Part shown: piece after piece, positions 48,635 to 61,820 of the stretch
How positions within the stretch are numbered: position 1 is the first letter of the stretch
How the letters are laid out: every line of letters starts with the position of its first letter
From: Anisus vortex
Taxonomy: Eukaryota > Mollusca > Gastropoda > Planorbidae
Assembly (NCBI GenBank): GCA_949126835.1
Contig: OX421496.1
Coordinates: 16,386,844-16,450,843 of the forward strand
DNA length: 64,000 nt
Direction of reading: 5' to 3'
The notes under the pieces: model-generated
Databases searched by the model: none
The model's input: the letters and a program-made list of their open reading frames with translations, nothing else
What the model was told of the DNA's origin: nothing
Position numbers and translations under genes: made by a program

Positions 48635-49870
48635 TTTTGAATTTCCGGCCCATCAACATCGAAGGTTATATAGGGCCTTTTTGTAACGTTGTTGTGATGT
48701 TTTTCTTGTATCCATTTTATTCTTCTTATATCTTTAGATTCTGTTGTAGAGTTGTATGTCTTTAATGTTGTTTATTATATGTTTTGGTTTAATTTTGCTG
48801 AAAGGTTCGTGAAGAGTTCTACAGTAATAGAATTTACGTCGAATGTCATCAAATGTATTACACTCCAACAAAATGTGAGACACTGTTAAGTTGACATTGC
48901 AGAAAGCACACATAGGGGCCGTTTCTTGTTTTAAGAGAAACGAATGTGTTAGTTGTGTATGTCCTGTATGTAGTCTGCAGAGAATAACTGCGTCTTTTCG
49001 AACAAGTTGGCCCGTATCATGCCAGGTTTTTGAGTTTTCCAAATATTGCAGTTTATTGCATTCGATTCTCAAGAAGATAGTCCATTTTTGTCTTATGTGT
49101 GTAATTATCAAAGGTTTCAAGTCTCGATATGGTATTGGGAAAATACTCTCTGATAACAATAGGGCGTCTTTTGCCTCTGTCAGCTTTTTCATTTCCCTCT
49201 ATCCCTGCATGAACAGGAACCCAAAAGAAAACGATACGTTTGCCCCTTTCATATATCGATTGGTATTTTGTCCAAATGTCCAATGCAGATATATTCCTGG
49301 TATTACAATTTCCCAAAGCAGTAAGACAAGATAACGAATCGGATATAATAACAAAATCTTGGTTTCTGATTCTTCTGCAATGTCTAATGCTAGGCTTATT
49401 GCTAAAGCCTCTGCAGTATTTATTGATAAATTGGAATTTTATTTTCTTTTTTTACTTTCATTTGAGGTAATAGCAACCGAAGATGTCGCTGTATCATTTT
49501 TCGATTCATCTGTGTATATTTGTACATAATTTGGGTATTTTTGTAGCACTTCTTGGAACATATTCACGCAAGAATCCTTTTTCTTTCTATGGTTTAATTC
49601 TATGTTTATAGGCGGGATTTCAAAAAGCCATGGTGGAGTTTTTGGTATATAATATCTTTTATCAATCTAAATTCTATTTTAGTTTCGATCATTTCTTTTT
49701 CAATTCTAAGTCCAAAAGTTGGAATACATTTTGAGTTTTTAATAAAGGTTTTTTTCTTGTGGGTTAAAAACACATAAATACGCTGGATTATTTGGTAAGG
49801 ATTTCAGTTTTAGTACATATTGTAATGATAGCTTGAGTCTTCTATTTTGTAGTGGTGTTCATTTGCTTCT
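48635..49870 (-). mobile_element. 5'-truncated I-clade non-LTR retrotransposon
   Basis: Minus-strand frames give, in order, the RT C-terminus (LKLSLQYVLKLKSLPNNPAY, about 49800-49850), a PPWLFEIPP linker, an RNase H domain and a zinc-knuckle tail. The 3' end near 48640 carries GTTGATGGGCCG. RNase H plus C-terminal CCHC is the arrangement of I-clade elements, including those described from freshwater snails. Several frameshifts break the ORF. Confidence 0.85.
48734..49660 (-). pseudogene. RNase H and CCHC tail of I-clade polyprotein (broken)
   Basis: RNase H signatures are visible: YTDESK (first catalytic Asp, near 49520), SDSLSCLTAL (near 49345) and FFWVPVHAGIEGNEKAD (near 49200, the His-Asp motif). 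The following 152-codon frame holds LCRLHTGHTQLTHSFLL and a CCHC finger with C95, C98, H106 and C111 of that frame. The RNase H part and the tail are separated by a frame change near 49190. The protein would have degraded the RNA strand during reverse transcription and bound template RNA; it is inactive here. Confidence 0.85.
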
Positions 49871-49874
49871 ATTT

Positions 49875-50900
49875 GTAAACTGTTGATTATCATTAACTCC
49901 ATGAGTGCAAACAAACTAAAGTAAAAATCAAATTCAATAAGTATATTTAAATCAATCAATCAATATTATCCAAATTGTTTTATCCTTTCTTATCTAATCA
50001 TTTAGAATGACTTGGTACTATTTATAAGTTTTACTTTTTAAGAACAACAGTAAATAGATTTTTTTTTGTAATCATTTATATTTAAAAAAAATATCAGTTA
50101 CAAGTTCTTATTTTAAACATCAAGCCTTCAATGAATATCTTTAAAATTCCTTAAACGAGGGATAGATGAAAATTTAAATCTTCAAAGTTTAATTTCCAGG
50201 TACAAAAAAAAGTAGCTAAAACAAAAAAACAAAACAAAAAACGTTCAGAATATTGTGAGAAGTTCAGAAAATTGTGAGGAACTATCGTGTTCTTTGTCTG
50301 TATATTTCACCAGCAGCGGACACTTTGTGGTATCTGAACCCAAATTTACTATTTTATTATGATTATCTTGAAATACAAGTATATAAAAATATATATAACA
50401 AAAAGCGCGGTTCATGCTGAGCTAAAATCATACATGTAGACCCGCACGTAATAAGTATAACTTGAACTGAAACGAATAGGGCATACGGTTACAATACATA
50501 TAGAAATTGTTAAGAGTTCTTGAAATGTATTTGTTAAGTAAAAAAATTTTGGTTCTACGTGGCGGTAGTCAAATTCAAAGAGAAAGAAAAAAAAAGACAA
50601 CGTCCCCACTTGACTGAGTCCAGAGACAATGGCTGTAGGCGCTAAGAATTATAAGAAGTTGTGTTTTTATGGTGGATCGTGTTACACTGGCTCTTGAAAG
50701 AAAGGGGGAAGGGGGCCATGTGAAAAGGAGGTAGTGGAAAAGGCGAAGGGTGTTGGGGAGGAAGACGAAATGTTGTCAATTGCATGGCTGGCTGATATCT
50801 GGTCCAAGTTCACTATCAGTCATACTGTAGTCACACAAGACCATTTATGAAAAAAAAAGGACTATAATAATTATTGGAGTATCAATCGATATAAGTAAAA
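49875..50900. other. AT-rich intergenic DNA, no gene recognised
   Basis: No ORF above 65 codons with a recognisable signature. Confidence 0.45.
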
Positions 50901-50907
50901 TATCTGA

Positions 50908-51060
50908 CACGGTGGTCTAGAGGAAGCGCCTGGTTTGCTGTATGATAGGCCTCATCGTTCGATTCATAGTGAAGGGTAGTTTCCCCCCCCCCCCCCCCCC
51001 GGTTCAGGAGGATGTTCTGCTGGCTACACAATCGCACAGAAACTTGTAAATGCTGTTTTC
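50908..51060 (+). mobile_element. SINE-like fragment with Pol III-type head
   Basis: GACACGGTGGTCTAGAGGAA and CGTTCGATTC resemble A- and B-box regions of the tRNA-derived family at 56462-56620, interrupted by a C-run of about 20. Confidence 0.4.
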
Positions 51061-51087
51061 ACTTTCCCCAATGACAAACAATTGACT

Positions 51088-51373
<286 letters not shown>

Positions 51374-51374
51374 A

Positions 51375-53290
51375 TATATATCAGTCTGTCAAGCTATCTA
51401 TGTATCTCCGTCTATTCTTTTATTATTTTATTTGTCTATTCATGTGAAACCACTAATGTCGAAAAAAAAAATTGCTAAAGAAATGAAAGCTTTTGCAATC
51501 GTTTACGTTATCGCAACAAATTTTTTCCTTTGTGAGTGTCAGTAAGAGACATGTAAAATTATAGGGAAGAAAATACAAATCATATCTCAAGATGTGGCCA
51601 CATTTATCAGTAATGTTCTAAACTTCTTACATAACTAGAGAAAATATTATAGTTTCCACCGAGTTTGAAAATATTATTGTAACTATTTAGAAAACTTATA
51701 AACCTTTTTTTTTTAACTGATGTGTTTAGTAGATAAAAGGCATTGCAGAAAAGTGCCTTAGAATTAACTCCTTTAGATTATGTTTACCGTCTCCTAGCAA
51801 CATGTTTACACAACACCTTCATATGCCGGCAAGACTTACGTCTGATTCAAATCAACCTCACATCTCTTGGGAAAAAAAAGCCATAATCGTATTGTGATGG
51901 AAAAACTCGTCAGCGATACTCTACGTTTTTGAATGGTTCGAGTCGAATTATCTTAGTCGATACGAGCATTTTCGATACCATCTGCTAAATATAAATACAT
52001 TTAGAAAATTCAGGTCTAAATAACGCGACAGTCCATTGTTGATCTATGTTGCTTTTAACTAACAGACATGTCGCATACACTGTTTACTCTACACGAGAAA
52101 ACGTAGAGACGATATCATCAACAAAACGAGTGTCTGCTGGGAAAGGTGTTGGGGGTGTTTCTTCCCTCAGTTTATCTATTTCCCTGAACTACTTTTCCTA
52201 AATCTGTAGGCCTAAACAGTTTGAAATGATAGTTGAAAAACTCAACCCAATTTTTTGCTATATAAAAATATATATATATAAGTAGAATATAGCATTGTTG
52301 ATTAGAACGTTTTCTTTTACTAACAAATTGTTTTAAAAGAAGTTTTTGTAAGGTTGTTCTGTTTAAATATTAATAAACAAATAAAGTATGCAAAAAAATA
52401 TATAATTTTTTTTTCTAAACGCTTTCATAGCGTTTCTAATCATCATGGCACACCATGTTTTAAACAAAGTGTAGAGAAAACAAGAGGCTGCAACATTGAG
52501 AGGTCGAAGGAGTTAATGCAGAAGTAAGGTAGCTAGGGTCGGTTTTATATCTAGATCTGTATTATCAAACATTTTCCGGGGATGTATGCAGTTTTACATT
52601 TTAACAGGCCTATATCTGGTAACGCCCACGACAGATATATTATTAAAAACAACCACAATTCACTTTAATAAAAAAAAAACACATTGGGCGCACACAAAAG
52701 CTCACACACTTGCTCACACAGACACACGCTTGAATTCAATTGAACGAAAAGCTCAAAAGTTTTTTGGAGTCTTCTATACTCTTAAGGTGATGTCAGTTTT
52801 TAAAAGAAAGAAAACCTCTATGATGTTTTTTCCCCCTGAGGTCAGCACATTTCTGAAAGGCCAACATCTTTGCTCTATGATACCCAAGACTCCTGGGCGT
52901 GTGTGTGTTTCAGAACAGGAGGGCAGAATAGAACTAGGGCTGAGAATGTTTATTCAGAATAAGAACCTTAAAGCTGAACACGTAGGCCAGTGGGGAAGGT
53001 TCAAGGACGCGTAAAAGACTGTATTGGATGACCTAGTCTGAATTTCATTGTCCGGAAAATAACGGAAATAAATGTCGGCTGTGGGCCCACCTTTCCGGTA
53101 ATTTTTGTATTGTATATGTGTGTCCTGGCTTGGTACATACTTTATACATGACAATTCATGACATCATAGATTATATACCTGAATAGGTAAACTATATACA
53201 CGACAAGATATAATGTGTACATAATATGATAAAGTATATAAGAGGCATAATAAATTATAGAAATGACATATTTGTCTTGATAAATGCCTA
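51375..53290. other. Intergenic DNA, no gene recognised
   Basis: It contains a 142-codon open frame (52586-53014) without any recognisable motif or splice-supported neighbours, judged not a gene. Confidence 0.4.
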
Positions 53291-53299
53291 GGCCTATAT

Positions 53300-53465
53300 A
53301 ATTACTCTTTCTTCCCGAGTGGCATTCGGTTGCCTGAACAAACCAGAAAAACCAATAACTTAATATCATTTAAAACAGTAATAAAGATGCAAGATTAGAC
53401 TCGGACCACAGATGAGCGTAGGACGCAATAATCTTCTTTAAAGAAGGAGCGTCTGTAATATATAA
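53300..53465 (+). mobile_element. CR1-like 3' end fragment
   Basis: It reads SFFPSGIRLPEQ then SFKTVIKMQD, the conserved end of CR1/L2-type ORFs, and continues to a GCGTAGGACGCAATAATCTT tail. Confidence 0.6.
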
Positions 53466-53814
53466 GATAAGATATTATACTTGCAATGATAAACTTTATT
53501 TCTAAAAAGAACTTTAAAAGTCGCTAATTTAATATTTAACTTTCTTCAGGCAGTTTAGAGCCCATATGTTTACTTATATATTAAGTTGGTAAAAACTAGT
53601 TTTTTTTTTCTAGATTATTTTGTTCAATCTCATGTTATTCGTAAAGTTGTGAGATTTTCAAATGGCGCTAGATCTCTAGATCTATAGTCTAGATCTATTT
53701 TCTTCAAATACTTTTTTGTTCACTTATCTAGCCTAGAGGATTGTAGACCTGTTCTCTCATAAAAAAATAAGCTCTTCGCATGGGATATGTTTTTGTTGCT
53801 TGATGTTAATTAAT

Positions 53815-53870
53815 TGTGCTCTGAGCTTACAATGTTTGGTGGCAGCGCAATATAAATAAACGTATAATTA
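53815..53870 (+). repeat. SINE/CR1-type 3' tail, copy 3
   Basis: TGTGCTCTGAGCTTACAATG and TGGCAGCGCAATATAAATAA; the third copy of the tail at 28056 and 31196. Confidence 0.6.
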
Positions 53871-54469
53871 TAGTTTAGCATACAAAACAACAACACTATT
53901 TTTTTTGCCACCTGGTACATAGGTACAATAATAAGGCATAGTCAAGACATAACAAACAAAAAAAAACAATGATAGCATTTGTAAATAATATATTGCACTT
54001 ATTGCGCTCCCTTTTTCTACAATTCAGTTGCCTATGCTGAGATGGGTAAGGTAAAAACAACAACACTAGATCTAGTTAAGTAGTGAAAGGTCTTTAACTA
54101 CATACATTGATCTTTATTTCATTTTGTATTTACCAGCAAGAACAAAGACAAATTTGAAGCATATTAAATACATACTCAATCAAATACCAATCAAATATTT
54201 ATCAAATTTAGATATCGATTTTGCTCGCAGGCACGGTACTTTTTGATGCATTTTGGGGCATTATTGTGTTGTTCAATTTTATTCGAAAAGGCTAAGTACT
54301 AATAATAAATCTATCTCAACCGTAAAAATTATAACTTAAAAATTCTGCCCTAAAAGAAGTGTTCTTATTTCCTAAAAGTAAAGTATCCCAGTAAGGTTCA
54401 TTCAGGTAAAGCAGACACGTTTCCATGACCTCGATATAGGCCTACTAGGTAATTTGGTGACGAGCACAT

Positions 54470-54800
54470 AATGGTTCTCACCTTTACTCTGTCACAACAA
54501 ATACTGCGACCCACCAGATCCGGGGAAAAAAGTATAACCTTCACCGAGTTTAGAACCCATAACGTTCTGTTCCCAGTCAAGCTCATTATGTATACCACCC
54601 TGTCCGAATCTGTAACCCCTAAGCAAATACTACTTCGTTTGTTTCCATTCGGCAGTCGGACATGGAATGGGTTACCTGACATAATGAGGGAAACAAACAG
54701 CTTGATATAATTTAAAACCGTTTCAAAAAATGTAAGCCTAGACTTTAAACTACGAATATGTGTAGGACGTGCAAATCTTCTCCTTGAAAATATGGCGTCA
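54470..54800 (+). mobile_element. CR1-like non-LTR 3' end (best-preserved copy)
   Basis: An open reading reads LLRLFPFGSRTWNGLPDIM, then a stop, with continued similarity (FKTVSKNVSLDFKLRI, VGRANLLL). FPxGxRxWNxLP is the hallmark C-terminus of CR1/L2 reverse transcriptases. The upstream RT is missing. Confidence 0.7.
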
Positions 54801-54974
54801 TTGCCACGTGGTAACAAGCAAGACAATACTCTCCAGAAGTGGCACTGGTTGACATGTCGGTAATGTAAATTTAAGAATATTGAAAAAATGATCGTTTTGG
54901 CTCATACTTCTGATATTTTTCTATGCATGTCTCATCTTCTTCTTCTGCGTTCCATTTAGCTTTCCTTTGCTGTG

Positions 54975-55250
54975 TCAGACTGGCAGTCCTGTTTCTCTGA
55001 CAAACCGGGCTGTTGTCTGCAGGAATGGCTTTGGGCTCCAGAGCTTTTCCTCCATGGTGGCTCCCTGAGGCCAGGCCTGGTTACAGGCCTCTCTGTGGAG
55101 TGGGCACCGTTGCAGGATGTGCTCTGCATTCTGGAGTCCAGTTCCACAGGGGCACTCAGGGGTGTGACTTAAGCCGATTGGCTTTGGGGTCCAGTAGCTA
55201 TACTCTGTTTATCCCTGGTATTCAGATTCACAGAGCCGCCAGTCGATTGG
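54975..55250 (-). mobile_element. Non-LTR retrotransposon C-terminal zinc-knuckle fragment
   Basis: The minus strand reads HTPECPCGTGLQNAEHILQR then CPLHREACNQAW, a CxC-x8-H-x4-C type RT-associated zinc finger, followed by EEKLWSPKPFLQTTARFVRE and a stop at 54975. Higher GC than its surroundings supports a recent foreign origin. The upstream RT part is not clearly readable. Confidence 0.7.
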
Positions 55251-55680
55251 GTGGACCCCTTCGAGGCTAGGGGCCCGGTGCCGCTCTCGCCTGGCTTTGG
55301 TCCACGGGGGCGACACCATGATGATATTTTTGTCTGCTTCATATTTCATTGGAAAGCTTTATGGTTGCGTGTATGTCCGTTTTCTGATGCTCCCACACTG
55401 TTCCCCAGTTGGAACAGTCGACATATCTCCGACTTCGTTAGGAGCTGCTCCCCTCTGGCAGGGAGTATGTGACTTCGCCTTAACCTCGTTGGTTGTCCCA
55501 TCAAGCCATCCGCTGGGGTTTACACCCAACCTCTGGCTGGATTGCTGGGTAGAACAGGGTTCACCAGCGGGTAGGTGAGGTAGGCTTGAACAGGAGAGGC
55601 TAGTAGACATAATGAGTCTTGTTTTCGCATCACTGTCCCATTTGAGCCCCGCATGTCTCATAATTTATAAGTCTAGTCGG
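55251..55680. other. GC-richer segment, possibly more of the adjacent retroelement
   Basis: Base composition stays elevated to about 55660, then falls sharply. No domain is recognised on either strand; continuity with 54975-55250 is an inference from composition. Confidence 0.35.
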
Positions 55681-56219
55681 TAAAGAAAAAAAAAGGGCTT
55701 CGTATAGTCTAAATTACACTTCGATATTGATGCATTTCAAAGCCAATTTAAAAAAAAATGTATTGAAGAAAGTAAGCACGTCAGCAAACAGCACATTGCG
55801 TTGTTGGTATTAAAAGTACGCCAATGCCTTCACTAAGAGTTCAGGGTCATGGCATATGGAGTTGTAAGGCCCTTATGTCCCAACACCAAGTCCCGATGAC
55901 ACGGCCTATGCAAGCCACCCACACCTTACAAAGGCCAACCAAAGAAAACAAATTATTATATTCGCCAACCGTAATAACAAGCTCCACCGCGCAGTTCCGA
56001 TTTGTAAGGGCGTCTGCCTCAAGGCTAATGTTATAGGGTTAATTTATTTCTACAGAATAAAAATGTGTTTCTACTTGAGTCGGCTTGACCTTTAGGTCCT
56101 GCAGGACAAGAACAAATCTCGTCGTGTAAACAAAGGAAATGATTGAGCAGACGTGGAACATTCTTTAGTGCAAGTTGTTTTTTGTTTCCGTTTCCAACAC
56201 GAACTAGATTGAGATTACA

Positions 56220-56300
56220 GTGTCTGGACTAGAGCATGCACCATATACACCCACCTTCATTATAGCAGGCACATGCACCATATACACCCACCTTCAAGTA
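56220..56300. repeat. Short direct duplication (GCACCATATACACCCACC)
   Basis: GCATGCACCATATACACCCA and ACATGCACCATATACACCCA, followed by CCTTCA, occur at about 56235 and 56272. Confidence 0.8.
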
Positions 56301-56461
56301 TGGGCGGCTCTTGGGTGCTAAACGAAGGGGTGTATTTCTTTCAGACTTCATCAACAGGGTGGGCGCAGAACCCGAAAGGTACACGTAAAGCTTCAGACTA
56401 TTTCAGACTATTTCAGACTATATGGTTTGTGCAGCAAAGCTCATTAGCTTCTGTGGTCAGG

Positions 56462-56620
56462 GGATTGTGTAAGTAGCACAATGCCCAGCCGTCTTTACTT
56501 TCTCTTTACTAGTTTCAGGTACTCATCAGTCTCAGCTTTTGTACTGGATTCGAACCCGAAACCTCGGGAACGACTATCCAACTGCGCTTCCAGCAAGACC
56601 ACTGTGTCACCTTAAGGGCT
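56462..56620 (-). mobile_element. tRNA-derived SINE, copy 2 (diverged)
   Basis: The minus strand begins GGTGACACAGTGGTCTTGCT and holds a B box (GGTTCGAATCC, 56546-56556), then CTGATGAGTACCTG and GCATTGTGCTACTTACA. It is a relative of the families at 40028 and 62535. Confidence 0.75.
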
Positions 56621-56827
56621 TAAAAAGGTGATTCACGCTTAAATATAGCTATGGAGAACTTTAATTTTTATGAACTACAGCTGATAGTGAACTTTGAATA
56701 TTCCTCGTCCCTCAAATCTTCGCCAATTGGAAAAATTAATAATGTCAACACCCATGGCTTACTACTAGCTAGAAATCTCCAGATTAGAGTTTCTACTGTA
56801 TTGACGACTAGTATTACTCTTACTGGC

Positions 56828-56942
56828 AACAAAACCGCCCGGGTTCTAGCCCTGCCGCCGACCAATCCCTGCCGCCCTGCAGGAGTTTTAGGCCTAGTGG
56901 ACGTAATAATCTTCTACCTATTAGGAACGTCAGTGAACTTTA
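56828..56942 (+). mobile_element. Retroelement 3' tail fragment, copy 2
   Basis: ACAAAACCGCCCGGGTTCTA, CCTGCCGCCGACCAATCCCT and GGACGTAATAATCTTCTACC; same family as 43045-43145. Confidence 0.6.
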
Positions 56943-56999
56943 AAGAATGCACATAACGATCAATCAGTGCTAACTCTAAGGCTACGTTATAAAGCGGTA

Positions 57000-58075
57000 A
57001 TGTTCCTGAAGAGATCAATGGAACGTTGATCCGCCGTCTAAGATAGCCTCAAACAATTCATATTTCCCTAATATGTCAACTCACCGCCCCCCCCCCTTCC
57101 CCACATATCTGCATAAGCAGGCACTAGCAGTGGACCAGCAGTGGACCAGCACACCAGTTAGAACTAATTGTCATCTTTAGCAGATTACATTTAAAGAACA
57201 TCTTCAGAGTTACACTGTCGTATTTTATATTAAGTTTGTTTCGTGTCACGCCACACATTGTTTACACATTTTTAAAGTAGTTTGAATGAGGTGCTTCGCG
57301 GTTTAAAATCAAACACACCCCCTTCCTATCGTGGTTAAAAAGAACAATCACACAATATCTGAAACTTAAAGAATCTAGATGTTTGGCATTTCCTACAAAA
57401 ATTTAACTAAGTAACTTCTTAGTTACTTTTTTTTTAAATTGCTAAGCTTATTCATTCGGAAAAGAAAAAAAAAACAACAATTTGTTTTAAAAGAAAAATA
57501 AATCAAACCCCAAATATCAACTAACGTAAATCTAAAAAATATAACCTTTTTAAACCCTAAATATCAACTAACGTAAGCATGAAAAATGAATCCATTAAGA
57601 CCTTCAATAATGAAAGCAATATCAGCAACGTGAAAGGCTTCTATTGATTTAGCAAAGAGATGTGTGTGCATAAATAACTGCATGAAAAGTCATTTCTCGA
57701 TCTTGGTCTCAAGTTTTCATAACCTTTTGGACGAAGCTAATGAAATCATTTTCTCAAGTTATTTCTCGAGTTTTCAAATCATTACGCTTGTTTATTTGTT
57801 TTTAAATTTACTGTCTAATACGCACCTGTGTTGGATATAGAGACTTTTTTTTCAGTTTTGTTTTAAGTTTTAACATTCCTGATACATATCTGAAATCTGA
57901 AAATCATTAGAAACTTTAATATAATTTGTTGAATTTTAGAATGATCAATTCTTTGATGATTTTTTTTAAAAACAAGAAGTAGTCCTATCCTTCTGTTGCA
58001 GCAAGAAATTATAAAACGAGTGGAAAATATAACAAAAAATCTCCTAGACAAAACTGAAAGTTATAGGCAAATATC
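57000..58075. other. AT-rich intergenic DNA, no gene recognised
   Basis: A doubled block (CAAATATCAACTAACGTAA near 57510 and AAATATCAACTAACGTAA near 57557) is the only structure noted. Confidence 0.4.
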
Positions 58076-58094
58076 AAGGTAGTCTCTTGTAGAA

Positions 58095-58365
58095 AACGTA
58101 ACAATATACACAGAGCTAGAACATGGTCATGTTATTCATGGAGCATAACAATACACTGAATATAACTAGAACATGGTAGTTTTATACAGGAAGTATAGCA
58201 ATATACTGGATATATCTAGAACATGGTAGTTTTATACAGGAAGTATAGCAATATACTGGATATAACTAGGACAAGATAGTTCTGTTTAGGAAACAGAACA
58301 ATATACAGGATATATTTAGAACAAGGTCATCTTATACAGAGAGTGGGACAATATACGGGAACTCT
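58095..58365. repeat. ~60-bp minisatellite, 4-5 diverged copies
   Basis: Units with CTAGAACATGGTAGTTTTAT, ACAGGAAGTATAGCAATATA and CTGGATATA recur between 58115 and 58345. The two central units are almost identical. Confidence 0.88.
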
Positions 58366-58369
58366 CGCG

Positions 58370-61300
58370 AAAAGAAAGTTATACCATTGCTGGCATCCAA
58401 TTACAAACTATAAAACCGTGTCCCCTCCCATACTATAGATTGTTCCATGTACTTTGATAGATTATACATTTTGAGCCAGGTTCTGTATTTTAATTCTTAC
58501 AAAATGGCCAGTACACCGATATTTTTTTTAGCGCTTAGATGTTGACAGGTCAAATGGCTTCCTGCTGTTTTTTTCTTTTAATTCTAAGTCCTGATTCCTT
58601 GCTGTGTGAAAATTTGGTTAAGGTGCAAGTGTTTAAATGAAAGCTGGAGTGTCACATATACAGAATGTCACATTCAGAGCAGCGATTTCTTAACTTTCTT
58701 AACAGTGGATCCACTAGGATATCGCAAAAGGCCTTCAAAATTTTGGTAAGTGGTCCATGTGAAATAGTAAGAGACCCACGTGAATGTAGATATAAAGGAC
58801 TCTACAAGGTCCCAACTACGATGTAACAACTGATCCACTGAACACTGTAGGTAATGCCCAACTACAATATAGCAAGTGCTACTAGTGAGCGAGAATGGCT
58901 GAATTTCCTCAACTATACAATCTCTATATATTTGTAAACAACTCAGTAGCCATAACATAAGTAAGAAGAAAACAAATTTATTACTTTTTGCGTGTTACTT
59001 TTTTCACATAACGATTCGCAAAATATCATTTTTTCCTCTACACATTTCCGTGTTTACATTTTAGAACATTTCCTGTATTTGCCAAATGTAAATAATTTTT
59101 TTATTATATACTATTTTGTAAGCAATTAGTCTCAAAACTTGTACGCTTATTCAGTTCATTAGGTCATACACAAATGTGGTTTAAATTATTCAATTTATAT
59201 TGTTTGCCTTTGCTCTCTCTGGAATGTTTACACTAGACAAATGCAGAATCGCACAGCCAATGATTTTGTTTTGATAGTCAACAAAGTATGTTTGCTTCTT
59301 GCTTTCAATATATAATATAATATATATAAAGGTCTGTTGGAAAAAAAAAACGCATGAGTCGCCTACATCTGTTCACTATAAAACGTTTATAGAGAGATTA
59401 AACTGAATATTGGAGACGTTGAGAATGGCGCACACGTAAGTAAAAAAAAAGGATCGCAAGAAACTGGCGTGAATGCTGCAAAGGTTTGTCAAACATGACG
59501 AACTCTAGACTTCGGATCCCAAGATTTACACAGTGAACATTTGTCTGTATTTGTAGAGTCTGTACAGACCACGTCTGTATTGTATTAAGTCTTATGTAAA
59601 GCCAACACCCAAGACGTGTTCGTGAAATGAATTAATCTGTTCAGAAAATGTTCTACATTAAATAACGAGGGATTTCAGAGTGTGTGTCGATTGTATGTCT
59701 GGACTACAAGGTCAAAGTGACTCTTTCACAAATAAGCACCAGTAAAAATTACAACTTGTAGATTTACTGATTGCTAAAATTATGAATATAATTACGGAAC
59801 TGAGATGTTCTAACTAATTTAAAATCCCAAATCAGACTATAGATCAAAGTGACAGATCAAAGTGACACTAAATTTGTATTTTCTAGAACCTGCTTCAAAG
59901 TGGTAATCGATCTTTCTCAAAATATAAGTAACACTGGCAAAGTATGCATGTTCAAATGACAGCCGTCTAAACATTTTGAGAACCTTCTTTTTGAACTGAC
60001 ATCCTACAGATAGATGTACTTAAAGGCAATAAAAATTTGTCTTTTTTTAAAAGTCTCTACGGCCAATAGCCGCCACGCCCCCTTGATTGCCTCACGTGAT
60101 GGGGAATGTCTAGACACTTGATGTCACAACGGAGAATAACACAGTAGGTGATTTGACAGTGTGACGTGTCCCAGTGTGATTGATCCTCACGGCGGTATAA
60201 CAAGCAGTGTTGGACGCCAAAATGTGGGCCGCACATGACAACAATGGCACAGTGGATAATTAGCAGGCGAGAAATATCACTTTTACAGGTTTTCTAAATG
60301 CTTGATTATACGCTCTGGGTGCTTCTGTGAAATGAAATGCTGAAGTGAACCACACACTGCCATGGCATAGAAAAAAGAAACATATTTCCCACAGTCCTAC
60401 AGAGACCAATACGAAAACATGTTGAACAAATATTCACTTGCGTTGTATTGTAAGTGTGCTTCCTTTTTATAATGTTGATTGGTTTTCTCTTTTATTACGA
60501 GTTTCTTTTGAATTTTGATAAATTTGTACTTTACTTGAATTCACAGAGTGGTGAAAGGCTGTAAGAAGATACTAAATGTTAGTTGAACTCTATTTATTGT
60601 AGGAATATAGCTCTGAACGAAAATAAACTGCAAATAAATTACGTTGAGTCTTCGAAGATTTCTTTTTTTTTTCAGTAGCAAAAAAAAATATCATACATCA
60701 GCAAATAAAATTAGTATTAATCCACAAGGGTAGAAAATAATACAAAAGTCTGTCTTGTAGAAAACTGTCTGGAGTAATACTATTACTTAAGAGGTTTTGT
60801 ACACGAGGTAAAGTATGGGTCTACTATTTAACTCTCAGGTCCCTTACCACAGACTTCGAGATTCACGATTTTACGATGGGCTCTAGTCTAGTCAAGAAAT
60901 AGAAGCGATGATCCCAGGCAGGCTTGAAACCAAGGTGTGCAATCTAGAATAAGGATACTATCATCCCCCCCCCCCCCCCCCACACCTTACATAGGCTATC
61001 TAATTATGACACCCCTTGCTTAAACACAACAATTCTCACATATGTTTTGCGTTCATATCACTTTACAATATTGTTTACTGATCGTGTGTATATCCCTGTA
61101 GACAAAATAACTACTTTGCTTTACAGGTGTGCATACAATTCGTATAACTTTAGCAGACTCCCGAAAAACAAATCCGTAAAGAGCAAATACTCAAACTCGT
61201 CATGAAGGACCAGTCTTCATCACTGGGTCAATGCAGCTTATTCCTCAGTTTTCTATAACGAAACATAGGCCCGTCAAAGGCACCTTAAAATTTAAATAGC

Positions 61301-61780
61301 ATTTCAACTTTCCAGATAATTAGAATGAAACCAGACCAAATTTTGAAAGTGCAGTTGCCATGGAAACTTACAGAAACATCTTTTCCCCTTTTCTTTCTGA
61401 AATGAACTCAAGACTGGAGCGATGTAGAAATGGGCCACTTTTTTTTTATTTACTTAGGGGGCGCTCCCGACTTCAGGTGCCAACAGATGTTTTGCGTTAG
61501 CCCTTTGACGTCACCGCAAGTCTCGGAGCATCGATAATAATTTCTAAACAATGGGCCGCAGATGTCTGCATGGCAAAGGTGCATAATAAGAATCCGAAGC
61601 AGTAACCTTTAGTCCTATTCGACAGGGGGGGGGGCTAGATCAACGGCAAGGGAGTAAGTGGAAGAGCCAAAGAGCCAGCAACATTGGGCCGCGAGTAGCA
61701 CTCACCATGAGCAAGGGAAAAAAATTAGGATCCATTACGGCATTTGCGAGGAGAGAGGCGGAGTTTTGAGTGTGAGGGAA
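58370..61780. other. Intergenic DNA, no gene recognised
   Basis: No open frame above 95 codons and no recognisable domain. A C-run sits at 60965-60981. Confidence 0.4.
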
Positions 61781-61788
61781 GTGCGTTG

Positions 61789-61820
61789 ATTGGTTGGATT
61801 GGAAAGAAGCTATAAATAGA
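61789..61820 (+). promoter_or_regulatory. Candidate plus-strand core promoter (two inverted CCAAT boxes and TATAAATA)
   Basis: ATTGG occurs at 61789-61793 and 61798-61802, followed by CTATAAATAGA at 61810-61820. A start would be near 61841. The region upstream is locally GC-richer. The gene it would drive is not identified. Confidence 0.35.

Noticed and set aside
52586..53014. 142-codon plus-strand ORF
   Set aside because: No recognisable domain, no codon bias against the local background, and no splice or promoter context.
54398..54826. 142-codon minus-strand ORF
   Set aside because: It is the antisense shadow of the plus-strand CR1-like 3' end.
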